Assembly (NCBI RefSeq): GCF_004053875.1
Contig: NZ_SBIP01000001.1
Span: 558,001 to 622,000 of the forward strand
Length of the DNA stretch: 64,000 nt
Reading direction: 5' to 3'
From: Neorhizobium lilium
Lineage (GTDB): Bacteria > Pseudomonadota > Alphaproteobacteria > Rhizobiales > Rhizobiaceae
Shown here: one piece after another, positions 17,918 through 26,214 of the stretch
Layout of the letters: every line of letters starts with the position of its first letter
Numbering within the stretch: position 1 is the stretch's first letter
Notes under the pieces: generated by a model
The model's database searches: none
The model's input: only the letters and a program-made list of their open reading frames with translations
Told to the model about the DNA's origin: nothing
Program-made: the position numbers and the translations under genes

Positions 17918-18583
17918 TCAGACGGCCAGCCGCTTGAGGATGCGGTGTTCGATGACCGTGACGGCACGCGTCAGCGGAAAGGCGATAACGAAGTAGATGA
18001 GGGCAACGACGGTCAGCACTTCCACGGGCCGCGCCGTATTGTTCGAGATATTCTGACCGACGAACATCAGGTCGGCCATGCCGACGGCCGAAACCAGCGC
18101 GCTCTCCTTGAAGAGGCTGACGCAGTTGGACAGGAGGGTGGGCGCTGCACGCAGCACCGCCTGTGGCAGAACCACATTCATGGTGCGCGCCCATGGCGAA
18201 AGCCCGAGTGCGACGCAGGCGTCCAGTTGTTCTTGCCCGACAGATTTCAATGACGCGCGGAACGTCTCGCTGGTGATAGCGCCCATGTAGAGCGTCAGCG
18301 CGATGACGCCCGATGCCAGGTTGGAGAGTTCGACACCGAGAACCAGCGGCAGGCAGAAGAAGACCCAGAACAACTGGACGAGAACCGGCGTGCCTCTGAA
18401 GAATTCCACATAGATGCTGGAAACGCCCCGCAGGATGGCACTCTTCGACGTTCGCGCAAGCGCCAGAAAAAAGCCGAGGGCGCAACCGAGCACGATGCAG
18501 ATCAGGGTGAGTTTAAGCGTCGTCAGGAGGCCCAGCAGCAGCGCGTCCTGGAACTTGAATACCACGGCGAAATTGAAGGTCAT
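17918..18583 (-). CDS. Polar amino acid ABC transporter permease (HisM/GlnP family)
   Basis: Inner-membrane permease of 221 residues with several hydrophobic segments. The conserved cytoplasmic loop that contacts the ATPase is visible as EQLDACVALGLSPWARTMNVVLPQA. The family signature YVEFFRGTPVLVQLFW is near residue 72. It is one of two different permeases in the cassette, 12 bases from the other, as usual for heteromeric polar amino acid importers. It serves the amino acid operon; the substrate is probably hydroxyproline or a related imino acid by context. Confidence 0.92.
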   Translation of the reverse strand: MTFNFAVVFKFQDALLLGLLTTLKLTLICIVLGCALGFFLALARTSKSAILRGVSSIYVEFFRGTPVLVQLFWVFFCLPLVLGVELSNLASGVIALTLYMGAITSETFRASLKSVGQEQLDACVALGLSPWARTMNVVLPQAVLRAAPTLLSNCVSLFKESALVSAVGMADLMFVGQNISNNTARPVEVLTVVALIYFVIAFPLTRAVTVIEHRILKRLAV

Positions 18584-18595
18584 CGCTGGTTCTCC

Positions 18596-19264
18596 TCAAC
18601 TGGCCAGGACTTCACGACGACGTTCCAGATAGCCGACGATCTGGGACACCGGAAACGAGACGGCGAAATACACGAGTGCGACGATGGTGAATGTCTCGAT
18701 CGGCCGATAGGTCAGGGTGGCCAGCGTCTTGCCCTGGTACATCAGGTCCTGGACCGCAACGATCGCAACCAGGGCGCTCTGCTGAAAGGTGCCGATGCCG
18801 TTGGTCAGCAGGACAGGAACCGAATTTCGAACCGCAGTCGGGAGGATGATGTAAAGCACCCTCTGGAACGGCGTGAGCCCGAGCGCCACGCCGGCATCGA
18901 GCTGTTCGCGTGGAACGGCTTGTATCGAGGCACGATAGGCTTCCGCATTGAAGGCTGCCAGATTGAGGCCAAGCGCCATGATGCCCATTGTCACCGATCC
19001 GAGGAAGACGTTGAACAGCATCGGCACGCAATAGAAGAACCAGACGATCTGGATGATCGCCGGCGTGCAGCGAAAGAACTCGATGAACAGCGTAACCGGG
19101 AGCCTGATCGCCCTCCAGCGGCTCATAACCAGAAGCGCGAGAACAAATCCGAGGGTAAGACCAATGACATTGGCTGCAATGGTGAGCTGGATCGTGACGA
19201 GCAGGCCATCCCAAAGCGGTGCCATATTGCGAAACACCGAGGCGAAGTCGAATGTGTAGCTCAT
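18596..19264 (-). CDS. Polar amino acid ABC transporter permease (HisQ/GlnP family)
   Basis: Second membrane subunit, 222 residues. Signatures: FIEFFRCTPAIIQIVWFFY and the coupling loop EQLDAGVALGLTPFQRVLYIILPTA. The start at 19264 (MSYTFDF) was chosen because it falls 10 bases after the ATPase stop and gives normal family length; the longer open frame would overlap the ATPase gene. It forms a heterodimer with the permease encoded downstream. Confidence 0.92.
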   Translation of the reverse strand: MSYTFDFASVFRNMAPLWDGLLVTIQLTIAANVIGLTLGFVLALLVMSRWRAIRLPVTLFIEFFRCTPAIIQIVWFFYCVPMLFNVFLGSVTMGIMALGLNLAAFNAEAYRASIQAVPREQLDAGVALGLTPFQRVLYIILPTAVRNSVPVLLTNGIGTFQQSALVAIVAVQDLMYQGKTLATLTYRPIETFTIVALVYFAVSFPVSQIVGYLERRREVLAS

Positions 19265-19274
19265 GGTCGCCGCC

Positions 19275-20042
19275 TCAGTGTTTGATGTGGAACACGCGTT
19301 CGATGAATTCCCGGGTACGTTCTTCCTTGGGTGAACCCAGCACTTGCTCCGGTGGACCGTCTTCAACCACGACGCCGCCTGCGCAGAAGATCACGCGGGA
19401 CGCGATATTCCTGGCGAACCACATGTCATGGGTCACGATGACCATCGGCATCTGCTGGTGGGCGAGTTGCAGGATCACCTGCTCCACTTCGGCGACGAGT
19501 TCCGGATCAAGGGCAGAGGTCACTTCGTCGAACAGCATGAGTTTCGGATCGAGCATCAGCGCGCGTGCAATCGCTACGCGCTGCTTCTGCCCACCCGAAA
19601 GCTGGGCGGGATAGGCATTCGCCTTCTGTGCCAGGCCGAACCGCGTCAGCAACGCCATCGCTCTTTCCCGTGCATCGGCCTTTTTCTCCCCTCTTACCTT
19701 GGTCGGCGCAAGGATGAGGTTCCCAATGACATCGAGGTGCGGAAAGAGAGTATAATGCTGGAAGACCATTCCGATCGAACGCCGGACTTTGGCATCGATG
19801 GCCGTCTTGCCGCTCTTTGCGCTAATGTAGGGATTGCCGCCGAAGGTAATAGAACCGCGATCGATTTGCTCAAGCCCCATCAACACCCGCAAGAGCGTGG
19901 ATTTGCCACCACCGGACGGACCTATGATGACGACCCGGTCGCCGGCCGTCATTTCGATGTCCAGACCCTGGAGCACCTGCACGACGCCGCCATAGCTCTT
20001 GTGAAGGCCTTCGATTTTGATCAGTGGAGCTGTATCTGACAT
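19275..20042 (-). CDS. Polar amino acid ABC transporter ATP-binding protein
   Basis: Cytoplasmic ATPase of 255 residues. Walker A GPSGGGKST, signature LSGGQKQR, Walker B LMLFDEVTSALDP (the EVTSALDP form is typical of amino acid importers) and switch VTHDMWFAR. The start at 20042 (MSDTAPL) was preferred to an upstream methionine because the ABC fold begins about ten residues later and the longer form has no family support. It lies between the binding-protein gene and the permease genes. Confidence 0.92.
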   Translation of the reverse strand: MSDTAPLIKIEGLHKSYGGVVQVLQGLDIEMTAGDRVVIIGPSGGGKSTLLRVLMGLEQIDRGSITFGGNPYISAKSGKTAIDAKVRRSIGMVFQHYTLFPHLDVIGNLILAPTKVRGEKKADARERAMALLTRFGLAQKANAYPAQLSGGQKQRVAIARALMLDPKLMLFDEVTSALDPELVAEVEQVILQLAHQQMPMVIVTHDMWFARNIASRVIFCAGGVVVEDGPPEQVLGSPKEERTREFIERVFHIKH

Positions 20043-20103
20043 GATCGTTGCTCTCCTTCGCGAGGCAAGGAAGCGGAGCCACGCCAAGTGGCCCCGCTAT
20101 GGC

Positions 20104-20940
20104 TTATTGGCTGGCCTTGAGAACCTGATCGACAGCCTTGCTGATCAGCTCCTCGACATGACCTGTCGCAACGCGCTCTTCGAGGAAGATGTCGACCACC
20201 TCGACATCGGAGGCCGAAAGCTGGTGCGGCAGGCCGAAGGCAACGCCCTGCTTCGCAAGTGCCGGCGTCGGGTTAAGCGCGACAGCCCAATCCGGATTCG
20301 ACTGGGTAAAGAGCTGGTTGGTATCGGAGGCATCGACGAGGATGTCTGCCCGACGCGACACGACCGCGAGACGCGTCTCGTCATTGGTTGGCAGACGCAG
20401 GATCGTCGCTTTTTTGACGGCGCCCGAGATTGCCTTGTCCTGTGCCGAGCCGGACATGACGGCGAGCGTGACATCGGCTTTATCGATATCTGCAACAGAC
20501 GCGGCGCCTGCCAGGATCTTCGGGTTGTCCTTGTTGTAGGCGAGAGAGATCTGGTACTCCATGGCAGGGATCGAGAACTGAACAGCCATGGCACGTGCCG
20601 GCGTTCGGTTCAGCGCCAATGAAACGTCCCATTTGCCGGCCTGCAAGCCTGCAACGATATTGTCCCAGGTCGTATCTACGAACACGGGCTTCACCTGCAG
20701 AACTTCGGCTAATTCGCGGCATAGATCAGCGAAGAAACCGGAATATTCACCGGTTGCCGGGTCCCGCATGACGTAGGGAGGAGCGACGGCGGCTCCGCAA
20801 CGCAGCGCACCATTTTTCTGGACGCCCTGCCAGTATCCTTCCGCCGTCTGCGCCATCGCAGTGGTCGCTAGACCCGCCACCAGGGCAAGCGCCGCCGTTG
20901 TCCGCAAAGCGGACGTAATCACATTAGAAATCATCTGCAT
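20104..20940 (-). CDS. Periplasmic amino acid-binding protein (family 3 solute-binding)
   Basis: First gene of the operon. A signal peptide covers about residues 1-30 (cleavage after TTAMA). The mature part has the family 3 pattern: an early LRCGAAVAPPYVMRDP ligand strand, then GEYSGFFADLCRELAE, and TTWDNIVAGLQAGKWDV. At 278 residues it is normal length. A second methionine two codons in (20934) is an equally good start. Upstream lies the divergent regulatory region with a tandem repeat, so this gene carries the operon promoter. Confidence 0.9.
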   Translation of the reverse strand: MQMISNVITSALRTTAALALVAGLATTAMAQTAEGYWQGVQKNGALRCGAAVAPPYVMRDPATGEYSGFFADLCRELAEVLQVKPVFVDTTWDNIVAGLQAGKWDVSLALNRTPARAMAVQFSIPAMEYQISLAYNKDNPKILAGAASVADIDKADVTLAVMSGSAQDKAISGAVKKATILRLPTNDETRLAVVSRRADILVDASDTNQLFTQSNPDWAVALNPTPALAKQGVAFGLPHQLSASDVEVVDIFLEERVATGHVEELISKAVDQVLKASQ

Positions 20941-21009
20941 TCCCCGTTTTTAAGCGCTTTGATTGCGCGGTTCCACCCGTCGGCTTTGACCGTTCTTGAT
21001 GTCTTTTTT

Positions 21010-21060
21010 TGTCGGCTCCGTGTCGACTAAGAAAATTATGTCGTCTGCGTGTCGACAAAG
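21010..21060. promoter_or_regulatory. Tandem 22-bp repeat with TGTCGAC cores, candidate GntR operator
   Basis: Two direct copies of a 22-bp element (21010-21031 and 21039-21060) with three mismatches and a 29-bp period. Each copy holds two TGTCG half-elements 11 bp apart, and the second in each copy is TGTCGAC (21021-21027 and 21050-21056); 21050-21057 reads TGTCGACA, a perfect palindrome. The element lies about midway between the binding-protein start (20940, -) and the GntR start (21136, +), so it is well placed to control both directions. Binding by the adjacent GntR protein is inference. Confidence 0.6.
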
Positions 21061-21135
21061 TCAAGCGGAAATTTTACGATTGCTGCGGACCCGAATTTCT
21101 GGCCCAATGCCCTCGAATGACGGAAAGGGACCTGA

Positions 21136-21855
21136 GTGTCTGACGAAATTGAAATCAAACGAGTGCGCGGTACAGGCTGGAAGAACGTCTACGATACGCT
21201 GCGAAACGAAATTCTGGCGCTGACGCTGCCGCCAGGACAATTGCTCGATGAAATGACATTAGCGGAACGTTTCGACATGTCGCGTTCACCCGTGCGCGAA
21301 GCCCTGATCCGGCTGGCCGGCGAAGACCTCGTCGTTACGCTGTCCAACCGCAGCACGATCGTCGCCCCCATCGAAGTGGCGAGCTTTCCGAAATACGTCG
21401 AAGCGCTTGATGTAGCCCAACGGATGAACACGCGACTTGCGGCAGCACTACGGACCGATGCAGACCTGAAGATCATTGCCAAGCGGCAAAAAGAATTTGA
21501 AGCGGCTGTCAAAACCGGAATGCATTTGAAGATGTCTGAAGCGAACAAGCAGTTCCACGTGGCCGTCGCCTATGCCGGCAAGAATCCCTATCTCGCCTCC
21601 TTTTACGAACGCCTATTGAATCAGGGCCAGCGCATGCTGCACCTGCACTTCGAGTATCTTGAGCGCACAGGAGAAGGCTATCTTTTGACCGACGAGCATG
21701 ATCTCATGCTGGAAGCAATCCGGGCCAAGAATGTGGAGCGGGCAGACGAGCTGGCGCACGCCCACACCCGGCAGTTCCAGAACAACTTCATCGAATTCCT
21801 GCGCGAGAACTACACGACCGACGTCTCTTTCAACCCCTTGGCCGCGGCTGAATAA
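21136..21855 (+). CDS. GntR-family transcriptional regulator, FadR/FCD subfamily
   Basis: Regulator of 239 residues. The winged helix-turn-helix is at about residues 18-75 (YDTLRNEILALTLPPGQLLD, then LAERFDMSRSPVREALIRLAGEDLV), followed by an all-helical FCD effector domain with metal-ligand-type histidines (for example FHVAVAYAGKNPYL). The start is GTG at 21136, preceded by GGAAAGGGA. Divergent from the eleven-gene amino acid operon, it is the obvious local regulator, comparable in position to HypR-type repressors of hydroxyproline genes. Its effector is probably a pathway substrate or intermediate. Confidence 0.92.
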   Translation: MSDEIEIKRVRGTGWKNVYDTLRNEILALTLPPGQLLDEMTLAERFDMSRSPVREALIRLAGEDLVVTLSNRSTIVAPIEVASFPKYVEALDVAQRMNTRLAAALRTDADLKIIAKRQKEFEAAVKTGMHLKMSEANKQFHVAVAYAGKNPYLASFYERLLNQGQRMLHLHFEYLERTGEGYLLTDEHDLMLEAIRAKNVERADELAHAHTRQFQNNFIEFLRENYTTDVSFNPLAAAE

Positions 21856-21857
21856 TC

Positions 21858-22640
21858 ATGTCTCTTCCGCAGAAAATCGGGTTCATCGGAACCGGTGCCA
21901 TCACAGATGCCATGGTGCGTGGCCTTCTTGCGGAGCCGGCAGTCGTGCCTGACGTCATGGTATCGGCGCGAAGCGCGGATGTGTCGGCAAAGCTTGCGAT
22001 CGACTTCCCGAAAATCATCGTCTCGCATAGCAACCAAGCCATCATCGACGACTGCGACACGGTGATGCTGGCGATCCGTCCTCAGATCGCGAAAGAGGTC
22101 ATCCGCCCGTTGCGGTTCCGCGACGGCCAGAAGGTGATCAGCGTCATCGCAGCGACGACCCGACCGAACCTTCTGGAATGGATTGGCGCAGAGGTGCGCC
22201 TTACGCAGGCTATTCCACTGCCTTTCGTCGCTCGCCGCAAGGGTGTCACTGCCGTGTATCCGCCGGATGCGGATACAGCCGCCGTCTTCAATGCACTCGG
22301 CAAAGCCGTAGAATGCGAAACGAAAGCGGAATACGATCTTCTCGCCTCGGCAAGCGCTCTGATGGCCACCTACTTCGGCATCATGCACTGCACGACCAAA
22401 TGGCTCGCTGAAAACGGCCTTCCGGAAGAGAAGGGCCGTGCCTATCTTGCGCCCCTCTTTGCCGAGCTTTCGGAAACGGCGCTCCTTGCCGATCGGGAAA
22501 CCAACTTCCTTGAACTCAGCCGCAAATTCGCGACCAAGGGCGGTCTAAATGAGCAAGCTTTCTTGGATTTCGACGGCAAAGGAGGTTCAGAAGCCCTGAA
22601 ACAGGCTTTGGACAGAGTGCTGGAACGTGTTTCAACGTGA
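21858..22640 (+). CDS. ProC-family NADP-dependent reductase (pyrroline-5-carboxylate reductase-like)
   Basis: Rossmann-fold reductase of 260 residues, starting 2 bases after the GntR stop, so co-transcribed with the regulator. The dinucleotide motif GFIGTGAITDAM is at residues 8-19. AIPLPFVARRKGVTAVYPP corresponds to the family MPNTP region but is changed, and the C-terminal domain lacks a clear copy of the usual ProC signature. It is therefore a divergent ProC homologue that may reduce a pyrroline or another imine linked to the operon rather than make proline. Biosynthetic ProC would normally be chromosomal. Confidence 0.8.
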   Translation: MSLPQKIGFIGTGAITDAMVRGLLAEPAVVPDVMVSARSADVSAKLAIDFPKIIVSHSNQAIIDDCDTVMLAIRPQIAKEVIRPLRFRDGQKVISVIAATTRPNLLEWIGAEVRLTQAIPLPFVARRKGVTAVYPPDADTAAVFNALGKAVECETKAEYDLLASASALMATYFGIMHCTTKWLAENGLPEEKGRAYLAPLFAELSETALLADRETNFLELSRKFATKGGLNEQAFLDFDGKGGSEALKQALDRVLERVST

Positions 22641-22995
22641 GCTTCTTAAGGCCCGTTATCGGATCCAAATCGACGATCGGCTCCCCATTAAAGCGAACGC
22701 CTTGAAGGGATCCTAACCGAGAGCTCACATCTCATTTTCTCAAGGCATTGAGAGAACAGGTCTTACGGCGAGAGCTAAATCCTGACTGCGCCACTAAAAT
22801 TCTTGCTATTGTGCGTTCCGGAATGCTTTGCGTTGTGCAAGCTATCCGTAAAGCGAGTGGCTTAGGAGGCTACCGCGCTTCTACGTCGCACGCACCCACC
22901 GGAATTTACAGTGTTACATCTTCGACACACCTTTTGAGTTCCGAAAAACGGGGTTGGCCGCTTAGCACTCTGATAAGTCACCCAGTTTATCTCGT
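22641..22995. other. Convergent intergenic region with no recognisable gene
   Basis: About 355 bases between the ProC-like gene (+) and the AraC gene (-). No open frame with family resemblance and no clear terminator with a T-tract was seen. An inverted repeat CGTTCAA/TTGAACG (22993-22999 and 23014-23020) straddles the AraC stop codon. Confidence 0.4.
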
Positions 22996-23919
22996 TCAAC
23001 GCTGCCTTGCTGTTTGAACGTCACGACGCGGAGGCGCGCCAAACATACGAGAATATTCCCGGCTGAACTGTGGCACACTTTCGTATCCCACCCTGACTGC
23101 AGCGGTATTGGCATCGACCCGCTCTGTCAGCATGAGATTTCGGGCTGCATAGAGACGCAGGCTCTTTTGGTATTGAAGCGGACTGGTACCGGTAAGACGC
23201 CGAAAATTATGGTGAAAAGTCGAGCTTGCCATTGAGGCTAGCGCCGCAAGCTGTTCTATCCGCAGCGGCTTCATGTAGTGACTTTTCAACCATTCGAGAG
23301 CTCGAATGACACCCGTGGTCCTGTATCCTTCGCTCGCCATACCCGTGAGCCAGTTTCCGGCCTCGCTTTGCAGCAGGCGCACGTAGATCTCGGACTGGAT
23401 TATTTCTGCGAGTAATGGAATATCGTCGGGCTTAAGGGTCAGATCGACAAGGCGAGAGAATGCATTGAGTAATTCCTCGGACGCTCGGCCTCTTGCGATG
23501 CCGACAGGCTCGACCAAAGCATCAGGCTCCGACAGCCCTGCCTTTTTTGATAGTTCGTGAAGCCTCTGCAGATCGATCCGCATGACAAGAGAAACATAGG
23601 GCTTGGCTGCTGAAGCTTCGATCACATGCGCTGAGGTCGGAACATCGATGGAGGTGACGAAGAAGTCACCAGGATGAAAAAGCATGTCATCCTGATCGAA
23701 CATAATGCGCTTCGCACCGCTGAGAATGACCGCGATGCAAGGTTCGTAAAAACATCTGCTTGGTTCGTCCGGCTTTGAAAGCTTGAAAAACTTCAATCCG
23801 GAAAGTTCGCTTTGATTTAAGTTCTCACTGGTGCAAAAGCGCTGTACCACCGAAGCCAATCCAAGGAGTGCAGTCTGCGATAACGTCCAGCGTTCATCGA
23901 CCGCTTGAAACTGATTCAT
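22996..23919 (-). CDS. AraC-family transcriptional regulator with AraC_N-type sensor
   Basis: Regulator of 307 residues. The N-terminal cupin-like region (about residues 1-190, with CIAVILSGAKRIMFDQD and FVTSIDVPT) matches the AraC_N group. The C-terminal part has two helix-turn-helix units: IEQLAALASMASSTFHHNFR and AAVRVGYESVPQFSREYSRMFG. The start at 23919 (MNQFQ) has a GAGAGG site and gives normal family length; an in-frame methionine further upstream is less likely. It is divergent from the NTF2-like and aldo/keto reductase genes, which it probably controls. Confidence 0.9.
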   Translation of the reverse strand: MNQFQAVDERWTLSQTALLGLASVVQRFCTSENLNQSELSGLKFFKLSKPDEPSRCFYEPCIAVILSGAKRIMFDQDDMLFHPGDFFVTSIDVPTSAHVIEASAAKPYVSLVMRIDLQRLHELSKKAGLSEPDALVEPVGIARGRASEELLNAFSRLVDLTLKPDDIPLLAEIIQSEIYVRLLQSEAGNWLTGMASEGYRTTGVIRALEWLKSHYMKPLRIEQLAALASMASSTFHHNFRRLTGTSPLQYQKSLRLYAARNLMLTERVDANTAAVRVGYESVPQFSREYSRMFGAPPRRDVQTARQR

Positions 23920-24140
23920 TTTTCTACCTCTCGTTCCGCTCCGTAAAAAGTGATCCTGGAAGGCGATCCGCTGATCGGTCATCGGCAGGATTATGCAAAA
24001 AATCCATCGAATCAAGATCACGCCGGATGAAACCAGCTCCTATTCTTCTTTCCGGTGGTCCGCTTTCGCATCTCTGATCAAGACGCTGAGGCGTGGCCCG
24101 AAGTCGATCAAGAGACGGTCAATTCGTCACGGAGAAAAGA

Positions 24141-24653
24141 TTGAGAAACATTATCCTCGCAGCGGCTTTCTCGTTGGCTGCCACAGCTCCCTTCACAGCA
24201 CGCGCTCAGGAAGCCGTGGCCGTCTCGGAGAATCCGGAAGTGCTGTTTACCAGCCCTGACCCTCATCTGAACGCCAACAAGCAGGTCGTTTACAAGATTA
24301 TTCTCGAGCTTCTGGAAGCTGGCCATTGGGATAAGGCCAGCCAGTACATCGCCGACAACTATATCCAGCACAACCCGAATGCTCAAAGCGGACTGAAGCC
24401 TGTCGTTCATTACTTCACCGAAGTGCTCAAGGTGCAACCCAAATCCATCCCCGCGAAAATCAGCATGAAGGTTGCCGACGTGGTTGCCGAGGGCGATCTG
24501 GTGGTCGTGACATATGCGCGGACCGACAAGGATCCGAAAAATCTTTCCAAGACCTACAGTACGACATGGTTCGACATGTGGCGCATCAAGGATGGCAAGG
24601 CGACCGAGCATTGGGACCCAGCCTTGCTCAACGAAGCGCCGGACTTGCGCTGA
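24141..24653 (+). CDS. Exported SnoaL/NTF2-like protein
   Basis: Small secreted alpha+beta barrel protein of about 170 residues. A signal peptide (residues 1-20, ending in FTARA) is followed by an NTF2-like domain with YIADNYIQHNPN and FDMWRIKDGKATEHWD, as in SnoaL-like polyketide-cyclase-fold proteins. The start is taken as TTG at 24141 because a GGAG site lies 6 bases upstream and the signal peptide begins there; the ATG at 24093 would add an unlikely arginine-rich N-terminus. The aldo/keto reductase gene follows on the same strand. Function unknown: such proteins range from isomerases to simple binding proteins. Confidence 0.8.
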   Translation: MRNIILAAAFSLAATAPFTARAQEAVAVSENPEVLFTSPDPHLNANKQVVYKIILELLEAGHWDKASQYIADNYIQHNPNAQSGLKPVVHYFTEVLKVQPKSIPAKISMKVADVVAEGDLVVVTYARTDKDPKNLSKTYSTTWFDMWRIKDGKATEHWDPALLNEAPDLR

Positions 24654-24763
24654 TCACGCTAGGCCCGGGATTCGGCCGGGACCATTTGGATCGCTAACAC
24701 AGACTGTGCCGCCAGCCGCGCGGCGCAACGCCTATCCCTTCAGATAATCACCAGGACACTTTC

Positions 24764-25936
24764 ATGGAACGTCGAAAATTTCTCACCCTTGCGGCCAGTA
24801 GCGCTGTTGCCACCATCGTTGCACCTCATCTGGCAAGCGCACAGCCCCCATTATTTGAAGCGCAAACAGTACAGGGTACCGTCATGGCGACCCGCGGCCC
24901 GATTTCGGGTGCGATGCTCCCGCTGAACGGGCCGGCTGTCGATGGAATACGATACCGCCCCCGGTTCCGCTTCGGAATGGGCGGAACCCAGATCGGCAAC
25001 ATATTTGCTCCCATCAGCGACGCTCAGGCTCGGGCAACCCTGCAGGCAGCTTGGGACGGTGGCGTACGCTATTTCGACACATCCCCCTTCTACGGCCACG
25101 GCCTCTCGGAACATCGACTGGGCGCATTTCTGCGGGATAAGCCGCGCGATGCGTTTTTGGTTTCGACCAAAGTCGGCCGTATTTTCCACCCGAGTCGACA
25201 GCCACTCGCGCCAACTCTCTGGGCTGAGAAGCTGAACTTCTCCTATGAATATGCCTACACGGCCGAGGGCGCTCGGCGGTCTGTCGAAGATAGTCTGCAA
25301 CGGCTCGGCCTCGCCAGCATCGACATCGTCTATATTCATGATCTGGGTCCGGAGAATACCGAACTGCCACAGCCATGGACCCGCGCCTATGAGATCGCCC
25401 GCACCGGCGCGATGGTCGAACTGGAGCGGATGCGCGATGAGGGTTTGATCAAGGCATGGGGGTTCGGCATCAATCGTCCAGACGCTGCAGTAAAGGCGGC
25501 AACCGATGACGCCCCAACGCCTGATATCGTCCTGCTTGCCTGCCAGTACAGCATCATTGACCATGAAGAGGCTCTGAAAAACACCCTTCCGGCACTTGCC
25601 GCGAAGGGTATTACCGTAACTGTGGGCACACCGCTGAACGACGGTTTCCTTGGCGGACGAAACCGATACCATTTCAGTGACAAACTGCCGGCCGGCGTTG
25701 TCGAAAAGAGAGCTCGTCTGGCCGCAGTCGCCGATCGTCACGGCATCGATATACGCACCGCGGCACTCCAGTTTGCGGCTGCCCCTTCGGTCGTTTCGGC
25801 GATCGTGCCCGGCGCACGCATTCCTGGACAGGTCGAGGCCAATATCCAGTCGATGAAGGTCGGCATACCGAAGGCTTTTTGGGACGAACTACGTGCAGAG
25901 CAAGTCATTTTGCCGGACGCGCCCGTCCCCGTCTGA
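24764..25936 (+). CDS. Tat-exported aldo/keto reductase
   Basis: NAD(P)H-dependent aldo/keto reductase of 390 residues with a twin-arginine signal (ERRKFLTLAAS, cleavage after LASA, about residue 26). The catalytic tetrad is visible: Asp105 and Tyr110 in FDTSPFYG, Lys136 in VSTKVG, and His192 in VYIHDLG. The layout resembles D-threo-aldose 1-dehydrogenase/L-fucose dehydrogenase-type members. Export by Tat implies that the enzyme folds with its cofactor before crossing the membrane, which is unusual for this family. It follows an exported NTF2-like gene, and an AraC regulator gene is divergent. Confidence 0.88.
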   Translation: MERRKFLTLAASSAVATIVAPHLASAQPPLFEAQTVQGTVMATRGPISGAMLPLNGPAVDGIRYRPRFRFGMGGTQIGNIFAPISDAQARATLQAAWDGGVRYFDTSPFYGHGLSEHRLGAFLRDKPRDAFLVSTKVGRIFHPSRQPLAPTLWAEKLNFSYEYAYTAEGARRSVEDSLQRLGLASIDIVYIHDLGPENTELPQPWTRAYEIARTGAMVELERMRDEGLIKAWGFGINRPDAAVKAATDDAPTPDIVLLACQYSIIDHEEALKNTLPALAAKGITVTVGTPLNDGFLGGRNRYHFSDKLPAGVVEKRARLAAVADRHGIDIRTAALQFAAAPSVVSAIVPGARIPGQVEANIQSMKVGIPKAFWDELRAEQVILPDAPVPV

Positions 25937-25955
25937 TTTCGCTTCGTACAAAATC

Positions 25956-25987
25956 CCCACCGCGCTTAATGTTCTGCGCGCGGTGGG
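25956..25987. terminator. Terminator-like hairpin after the aldo/keto reductase
   Basis: Perfect 10-bp stem CCCACCGCGC/GCGCGGTGGG (25956-25965 with 25978-25987) and a 12-base loop, 20 bases after the stop. On the + strand the tail is AAATAAG; on the - strand it is GATTTTGT. It could therefore stop reductase transcription and also late read-through from the chemoreceptor gene on the other strand. Confidence 0.5.
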
Positions 25988-26154
25988 AAATAAGCCTAGG
26001 TATGTCTACCTGTAGTCACTACTGTGCTGACATACGACGAAGTGGAGGGCTCACAACCAACGATTTCTGCGACTGTTTGAAAAGCCCATCCCGAAGCTAG
26101 CGGCTTAGGCTTCCGACATATGTCAGTTCTAATAGCTTCTCGCCCGCCGACAAT

Positions 26155-26185
26155 TTTACGATGTGGCACGATAACTTTACGATGT
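26155..26185. repeat. Direct repeat TTTACGATGT, 21-bp period
   Basis: Two exact copies of TTTACGATGT (26155-26164 and 26176-26185) spaced two helical turns apart, in the convergent space between the aldo/keto reductase (+) and the chemoreceptor (-). The spacing is that of a protein-binding site, but no promoter of either neighbour lies here. Its role is unknown and it may be chance. Confidence 0.35.
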
Positions 26186-26214
26186 CTTCCCGTATCAGGA
26201 GGCCGAACAGAGGA

